DNA from: Gnetum montanum
Taxonomy: Eukaryota; Streptophyta; Gnetopsida; Gnetales; Gnetaceae
Reading direction: 5' to 3'
Assembly (NCBI GenBank): GCA_015680685.1
Contig: MNCI01013629.1
Location: 824,944-888,943, forward strand
Length of the DNA: 64,000 nt
In this document: positions 58,701 through 64,000 of the stretch, one piece after another
Numbering within the stretch: position 1 is the stretch's first letter
Layout: each line of letters begins with the position of its first letter
Notes under the pieces: model-generated
Told to the model about the DNA's origin: nothing
The model's input: the letters and a program-made list of their open reading frames with translations, nothing else
Databases searched by the model: none
Program-made: the position numbers and the translations under genes

Positions 58701-59166
58701 AGGAGGAATGGTGGTAGGGTTAGTTTGACCCCGACCCTCAGATTAGGAGTCCAGCTCCTCTTGACCATCTTGGAATGCCTCCTCATGGTGAGACACCATG
58801 TCTCACGACTCCCTAGACCTAATGGTCTCTATCAGCTGATCTATGAGCCACTGATGCATTTGTGACAAAGGAATAGAAATGGCAGGAGTGGGAATAAATT
58901 CCCTTCCATTATAGTAAGTGAACTCGAAGGTGCATTTATCCTTGAGTTCTTGTGCATGTAAGGGTAGGTCAACTTGAACCTTAGTGCAAAGAAAGTTGTA
59001 CTGCTCATATTGTTGAGATGAGCCCTCAAGTCCTCGATTTTGGATCTTGAGAGATCTGTGTGGTCCCAACACTAGGCTGGGTGGCTGCTCAGCACCTGTG
59101 ATGCCTTGAACTAAGAGGGGGACCTCAATGTTAGAGGTAGTAGTTGTGGTGCTTGAGAAAACTCAT
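55708..59166 (-). pseudogene. gag-pro: gag-pro of element G with a deletion in capsid
   Basis: Read on -: an N-terminal domain (LGPHRSLKIQNRG, YNFLCTKVQVDLPL, GREFIPTPAISIPL; about 59070-58850), then a proline-rich linker to about 58060. The capsid resumes only at VKQDPLELVQKFIHQWIATL (57975), so the LDWYRALPRN part present in B and D (about 200 residues) is missing. Then AVNDFIKSKLYYLAP, KYTQLPIKPSKLLKQLL, a zinc knuckle degraded to HDMDYY, and P[FL]-V-L motifs (57110-56990). The protease has RRVHIDDGSATNVIPF (56290-56245), FNLILERSWL and HQEIHLPYAGREV. Stop at 55710-55708 follows PNPRWVRK, as in C. Several stops. Confidence 0.87.
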
Positions 59167-59386
59167 TTTTGTAAAGCTGAAAGGGCTTGTAAATAAGAAA
59201 AAAAAAAGAGATCAAGCAGCTATCAGAGGCTTTCTATCCTGCAAGATTCCAAAGGAACCTTCAGAGTGACCAATCTGCACCACACGATGTGTAAACAACT
59301 ACAAAAGGATATCACATTTATGCTAGTGCATGACAGGGTACAGAACATGTGCAGGACTACCATGAAACATGAAAAAGGCATCAAAA

Positions 59387-59406
59387 GGCCCTTCTTCTAG
59401 TGCTAG
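59387..59406 (-). other. Decayed primer binding site of element G
   Basis: On - CTAGCACTAGAAGAAGGGCC lies five bases after the LTR end at 59412. It equals the B/D site after CG-to-CA and TGG-to-TAG changes, so it can no longer prime efficiently. Confidence 0.75.
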
Positions 59407-59411
59407 AAAAC

Positions 59412-61241
59412 TATAGCAATTGAAAATGTCAATGGCTGGAAACACTAAGAGTTTGTCAGGCTAACAATTTTAACCCCAGATCTGTGTGAGGGTCATGCTA
59501 GATAAAAATGGAAATGGGGCACCCTGAACGGTCTGGTCGATCAGACAGGGACTTAGTCAGTGTCACTTAACCTTTCATAAACGTGTAATGCAGAACTGAT
59601 GTTTATAATGTAATATAATAATTATTAAAAAAGAAGTGAAAAATAATGTAAAATGCAATGATAATAAGTAGGAACATAAAGAAAACTGGATTTAGAAAAA
59701 TGCACCGCCTCAAGATTACGAATTTACTTTTTTGAGATGGATACAGTTGATTACGCAACACTGGGAAGCACAGAGATCCTAAAGGTAACCAGAACATTCA
59801 AAGTAGGCCAACTATGTTCTTGAACATGGACTCAACCGCCAACAATGCAAAGTGCTACAAAGGAAAAGAAAAAGAGCTAACAGAATGCCAACTGAAAATG
59901 CCAACTGCTTAATTTTGCCAACCCTTTGAATTGCTAACTTGCCAACTGCTTAAATTGTCAATTTGCTAAACAATAATGTTTGCCAACTTACCAACAAAAA
60001 ATGTTAACAATGCTCAAAATTGCCAACCAAATTTGCCAACAACCCCAAAATTTTGCCAACCCTTTAAGCATTGCTCATCGGGGTATTTATAAGGCCAGGA
60101 GCATGTGAGAAATAAGGCCTAGATGCCACATCCCCTGGACCTACGAGATGCTGATGTGTCCATGCTGCATGGACATGCAAAGCTAATTGTGAACCTGCCA
60201 TGCTGCAATCATGCTGTCGAAACTGAAGATGCTAGGATCAAATATGCCAACAATGCAAATGAGGAATGAGGCATAGTGAAGTAGCATAGCTACATGCTAC
60301 ACTGTGGTATGCTTTGTAGTACAGCATGTTGGCGTAGTGTAGCAACTTGCTACGCTGTGCTACGTTATGTAGCATAGCATAGCATAGCCACCAGTTTGAA
60401 GAAGAAATTTGTGTTGAAGTCAACTACATCTACTGGAAGCTTTGTCGTATGTCAGGTCAACTTTTGCAACACTTGGTTTGATATGCATGTTTTTCTATGC
60501 TACGCTACGCTACATAGCGTAGTATCTGGCTTCATTCGTGATCTGTGTTGAAGTTGTGAATGCTTACTTGGAGCTCAGGTTATGCTAACATCTACAACTT
60601 TTTCCTTCTGTGAAGAGAAATTTGTGAACTTGCTAAACTTGCATTTGAGAGGCTCATTGCTACTTTTGAATCATCGCTACGCTATGCTACGCTATGTAGT
60701 GTAGGGCAGCGTAGCAGCCAGTGTATCCTTCTTTTTGTTGAATTTGCCACTTTCTAATGAGAAACATTGCTAAGGACTTGAAGTTGAACAAGGTAACTGG
60801 TTTTGAAGGTCGGAGTGCTTGCCGAGTGCAATTGGAATCACTAGGTAACCTGGGCCTTTCTGTCTTGCCTTTGCTATGCTATGCTGCGTAGCGTAGCATA
60901 GCGTAGTAGTCTGTTCTACAATAGTTTGGTCTCCTGAGCAACTATCTTATGAGGCCTGCTACGCTACATAGCGTAGCGTAGAAACCTTCCTCACTAGAAA
61001 ATCTGTTGAACTATTTTATGCATCCTGAGCACCGCCGACAACCCCAAGCATGGTTTTTCTAGTAGACTATTAGCTGGGTGAATCACCTAGGTGGGCAGGC
61101 CAGAAAGTCCATCAGGCCTATCATCTCTAGAGGTAGAAAACTTACTGAACTGAATAGTCTAGACTCAGTGCATTCATTTCTTGCCAAACTGCCATGATGC
61201 TGCACTTGTGGAAATCCCTTGCTTGAATTCCAAGACCCTGG
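59412..61241 (-). repeat. 5' LTR of element G, cut by F
   Basis: Aligned with the 3' LTR from 59412 (TATAGCAATT on +, against TGTAGCGATC) to 61241, where F starts within GACCCTGG. About 35 bp of U3 start are displaced to the right, outside the window. TATA at 60091-60084. It has an insert of about 100 bp relative to the 3' LTR near 59610-59730. Palindrome clusters at 60280-60385, 60494, 60675, 60878 and 60958. Confidence 0.9.
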
Positions 61242-62542
61242 TGTGCCGACCGAAATCGTCGGTGCGAGGTTGGAACATTATGGGCACCGAAAGATCAACG
61301 GACGAGCATAGTCGGCCCTACCTCCGCTTGAGGACGAGCTGGAGTGGACGAAGGCAGAGTGCCTTGAATGGTCTGCACGCGGATCAAACAAGGACTTCCC
61401 CGAGCACCACCGAAGTGTTATACGCTGGGTTATGGTGTAAAACAGGGCGTAAACGACGACACAGGCACAAACAGCGTAAGCGTAGAGGGGCGTAAACAAC
61501 TTCGAGCGTGAACAGCGTAAACAGAAATAGGCCCAGCATAAGCGTATACGGGCGTAAACAGTGTAAACAAGTACAAAGGGCGTGAACAGATGCAAACAGC
61601 GTAAACAATGGGCGTACACGGACGCTGACGGAGCGTAAACGTTAAGCAAGCGTAAACGGAGCGTGGGCCAAATTAACGTAAAACTATAAAAGAACTTGCA
61701 ATAAGCGCGAATAGTAGATTATAGAGTTAAAATGTTGTGCACTGGTCTAACGTAGTTGTGTAGGGACACAAGGCGGACGTAAAGCCCCGGTGGACGGAGG
61801 GATGCGGCCGGCTGACACGGTAGGCGGAGCGCGGACTGTGCTCAGCGTACAGGACTTCCAGTGTAAGCGTAAGCGTAAGGGGGTTTCTGCAGCGTAATTG
61901 CTCTGGGTCTACTCTGGTAAATTTTTGCGGACCTGGTAAATGCGGAAAACTGGGCTATTTATAGGGGTAGGGTTACCGGGAAAATCGGACGGGGAGACAC
62001 GTGGCGTATAGACCGGGCATTACAATTTAGAAACATGGTATACGCTGGACGTATACGTTACAACAGGCCGGCGTATATGCTGGGCGTGTACGCCGGGCGT
62101 ATACGCTGGGCGTATACGCTGGGCGTAGATGGATAGATGCTGGCGTATACGCTGGTGAATGTTGGGCATATACGCCGAAGGATGTCCACTTGCTTCAATC
62201 CTTGCTCTTTGGTGTAATCTTCACGTTGCCATTGGATATCTGGTCGTCGAGTGTGTGCATCTGCCGTACCTGGGCGTGTACGCTGGAGAGCTAGGCGTAC
62301 ACGCTGGGCGTAGACGCTGGGCGTAGACGCTGGTCGTAGATGCCGGGTGTAGACGCTGGGCGTAGACGCTAGCACACCACGGTTTAAAGTTGGGCGTATA
62401 CGCTGGCACAACACTTAACCAGATGTTTCGATTTCCAAGATTGCCCTGTGTGACTTCAAATGTAGCCGAAGCCGCCTGTGGGTCATGGGGATCTGCTTCT
62501 TGTCAGACAGATGCTAAACTCAAAGATTTTTGTGGTGTTTCA
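61242..62542 (-). repeat. 3' LTR of element F (1301 bp)
   Basis: On - it starts TGAAACACCACAAAAATC at 62542 and ends GGTCGGCACA at 61242. TATA at 61963-61956. U3 has about eighteen GCGTATACGC/GCGTAGACGC words (62036-62405). R/U5 contains many GCGTAAAC words (61440-61690) shared with B (7195-7440). Confidence 0.92.
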
Positions 62543-62613
62543 TTGGCCCCTCTTTGTTGACGCTTGGAGGAATCGACCCGAGAAGCGTCGACAAAGAAGC
62601 GCAAAACACCACA
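62530..62613 (-). promoter_or_regulatory. Polypurine tract hairpin of element F (best preserved)
   Basis: On -, CTTGTGGTGTTT and CTTCTTTGTCGACGCTT form the left arm; AAGCGTCAACAAAGAG and AAACACCACAA form the right arm. GGGGCCAATG is bulged. The stem is about 14 bp plus 11 bp with one wobble pair. The loop is CTCGGGTCGATTCCTCC. Confidence 0.82.
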
Positions 62614-63509
62614 AGCAACTCGATAAAATCCTTGTCCCTTGCCACCTGGCCGGACCTCATCGTACCATGTTCAGTGGTGAATGGGATTGAAAGGGCGAGA
62701 TTGGTAACTGGCAGGAGGGAAGGGACTGTGGGGATCGGTCGCTGCCTGAGGGATCATGCTGGGAAAGTAGGATGCTCAGGTGTACGGCATGCCGGTCCTT
62801 GTCGATAGCCATCTTTTGGCAGACTCGGAATTCAAGCATGTGATGTGCGTCCTTTGGCGGAACGGTGCCCTTGGTGGTTTTTCAGGAGAACCAGTTGTCA
62901 CTACCAAAGCCACGGGGTGATGTTTTGCATTCTTTGGAGGGACAACTCCCTTCTTTGGGGCAACTGTTAGTTAAGAGCCAAAGCCATGCGATAGGATGTT
63001 TCTTGATTGCGTTTGACATGAGTACGTATTTTTAAGACCAATACCTTCCCTCCTGGGGCTTATATGGGAAGTGCCAAGGGTCTCGTTTTTTTTTTTGCTG
63101 AAATTTGTCCTTGTACTCATGCGCGAATCTTGTGTTCTGTGTGTTGCGACTGTTGTAACGTTTCGCAGTGTGCAATAGTTTGGTAGATAGATAGTGGGTT
63201 TTCGGGGAATGGAAATGTACGGGTTAACGGTTCGATTTAGTCTTGCCAGGTGGATAAATGGACATTGCCTCATCTCGCTACCTGTGATGAGTGGCACTCT
63301 CGTACGAGAACTTCCGAGCGTCATCCTGCAAACACAACTCCAAAGAGACAAGAAAACCATGAGTGAATTAATGAGTTTAGATTTAAACGGCTGCAAGGGA
63401 ACAAAAATGTTGGGGCGATTCTGAGTATGAATGCGAATGTCGACGATGCTGATGAGGGATGTAATGATTCTAGTAAATGAATGTGGCTGTGGAATGAAGC
63501 GTCGAAAAT
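62614..63509 (-). other. 3' UTR of element F
   Basis: On - it has CTTTGGAGTTGTGTTTGCAG (ending 63326), the acceptor-like site shared with D and E, followed by GATGACGC. A CTTTGG-containing tandem duplication covers about 62846-62960. No coding frame is supported. Confidence 0.6.
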
Positions 63510-64000
63510 GAACGTGCCAGTTTATAGTCTTAGCGGACTATCATGGGTTAGTTTTGTGTCGTAACCCATTGGACATTGCTCGTTTAGCGTCGTGGCGGAT
63601 AGTATGTTGCCAGTTTTGAGTCTTAGTTGACCATACAGAGGCGAGCTAGTTTATAGTCTTAGCGGACTCTGAGGAGTCTGACGGTGCCATTTTACTGTCA
63701 TGCCAAAGGGTTGCTAGTTTATCGTCATTGTGGACATTGTGGGGTATCCGTTTATTGTCATATACCAGGACAATGGTGGTTTTAGTTTTAAGTCGTAACC
63801 TAGGACTATTCTATGGTATCAGTTTATAGTCGTGATTCCAGGACTATTCTGCGGTATCAGTTTATAGTCGTGATTCCAGGGCTATTCTGTGGTATCAGTT
63901 TATAGTCGTGATTCAAGGACTATTCTGTGGTATCAGTTTAAAGTCGTGATTCCAGGACTAGCGCGTACCTGAGTTCGAATTCATGTATAGAACGGTTTTA
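63510..64000 (-). repeat. Post-integrase type repeats of element F, with a 38-bp array
   Basis: On - the units are GACTATAAACTGGCAC-like at 63510-63770. They then form a regular 38-bp array (four units, about 63803-63955) containing TCACGACTATAAACTGATAC. The array runs to the window end. Confidence 0.88.

Larger units (their letters stand above)
42963..61241 (-). mobile_element. Element G: near-complete 18-kb Ty3/gypsy element with an antisense gene
   Basis: Two LTRs (42963-44692 and 59412-61241, the latter cut by F about 35 bp before its outer end) bound a 14.7-kb interior. On - this holds primer site, gag-pro, spacer with repeats, pol, repeat array, 3' UTR and polypurine hairpin. An intron-bearing gene lies in the spacer on the + strand. 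The expected target duplication is gttaa (42958-42962). Same family as C. It is disabled by stops, a gag deletion and integrase changes. Confidence 0.9.
61242..64000 (-). mobile_element. Element F: 3' end of a young Ty3/gypsy element
   Basis: The 3' LTR lies at the left, then hairpin, 3' UTR and repeats run to the window edge; coding parts lie beyond. The LTR family equals B; the 3' UTR resembles D. The expected target duplication is cctgg (61237-61241). High CpG content places it among the youngest insertions. Confidence 0.88.

Noticed and set aside
61181-61495. 104-codon + frame spanning the G/F junction
   Set aside because: It spans two different elements across an insertion site, so it cannot be an evolved gene.
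63059-63100. Poly-T/poly-A run near 63085 as a retroposon tail
   Set aside because: No target duplication or source gene is visible; a short homopolymer in the 3' UTR of F is enough to explain it.

Overview
The window is plant nuclear DNA from a large, transposon-rich genome. It holds no recognisable host gene, tRNA, rRNA or organelle segment. Almost every base belongs to nested LTR retrotransposons of the Ty3/gypsy type. The Tat (Ogre/Tat) lineage is indicated by a gag-pro frame with a retropepsin motif of the form IDDG[SA]ATNV, by pol with an extra archaeal-like RNase H before a DD35E integrase, and by a long spacer between protease and reverse transcriptase. I cannot name the species. A non-angiosperm land plant is possible, but this is inference.

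Layout, reconstructed from LTR ends, 5-bp target duplications and reading frames that rejoin when insertions are removed. Element A (+, 1-3215) is the 3' end of a young copy inserted into the protease of element B (-, 3216-8369). B sits in the gag of element C (+, 8370-29931). C also carries element D (+, 12132-23345), which interrupts its reverse transcriptase, and D in turn holds a solo LTR (-, 17403-19208). C sits in the repeat tract of a very old element E (+, 29932-34095), which also contains a probable copia-like solo LTR (31021-32786). Element H (-, 34096-42962) follows, probably inserted in E's LTR. Element G (-, 42963-61241) is inserted in H, and element F (-, 61242-64000, running off the window) is inserted in G's 5' LTR. 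The innermost copies (A, B, F) are CpG-rich with long open frames. The outer ones (E, H) are AT-rich, almost free of CG and full of stops.

The families share an unusual architecture: (1) arrays of a short motif with core TAAACTRGC after integrase and between protease and RT; (2) a roughly 80-nt hairpin joining the polypurine tract to the first bases of the 3' LTR; (3) family-specific palindromes filling the U3 regions; (4) conserved splice-acceptor-like sites before RT and in the 3' UTR; (5) a repeated PFVI-x-VP peptide in Gag.

The most striking content is in element G. Between its gag-pro and pol lies a roughly 4.8-kb gene on the opposite strand (50539-55311), with its own TATA box and about seven introns, several of which keep frame across consensus splice sites. 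One exon encodes an FCP1/NIF-like HAD phosphatase domain, and the C-terminus is strongly acidic. C, of the same family, has lost this gene but keeps a remnant of its 3' tail, so the gene looks like an ancestral part of the element. The element's U3 motif (GCTACGCTA-type) also recurs in the promoter and introns of this antisense gene.

One technical defect was found. The block between two single n's (9807-10396) is an inverted contig that overlaps its neighbour by 313 bp, so the apparent inverted repeat there is an assembly error.
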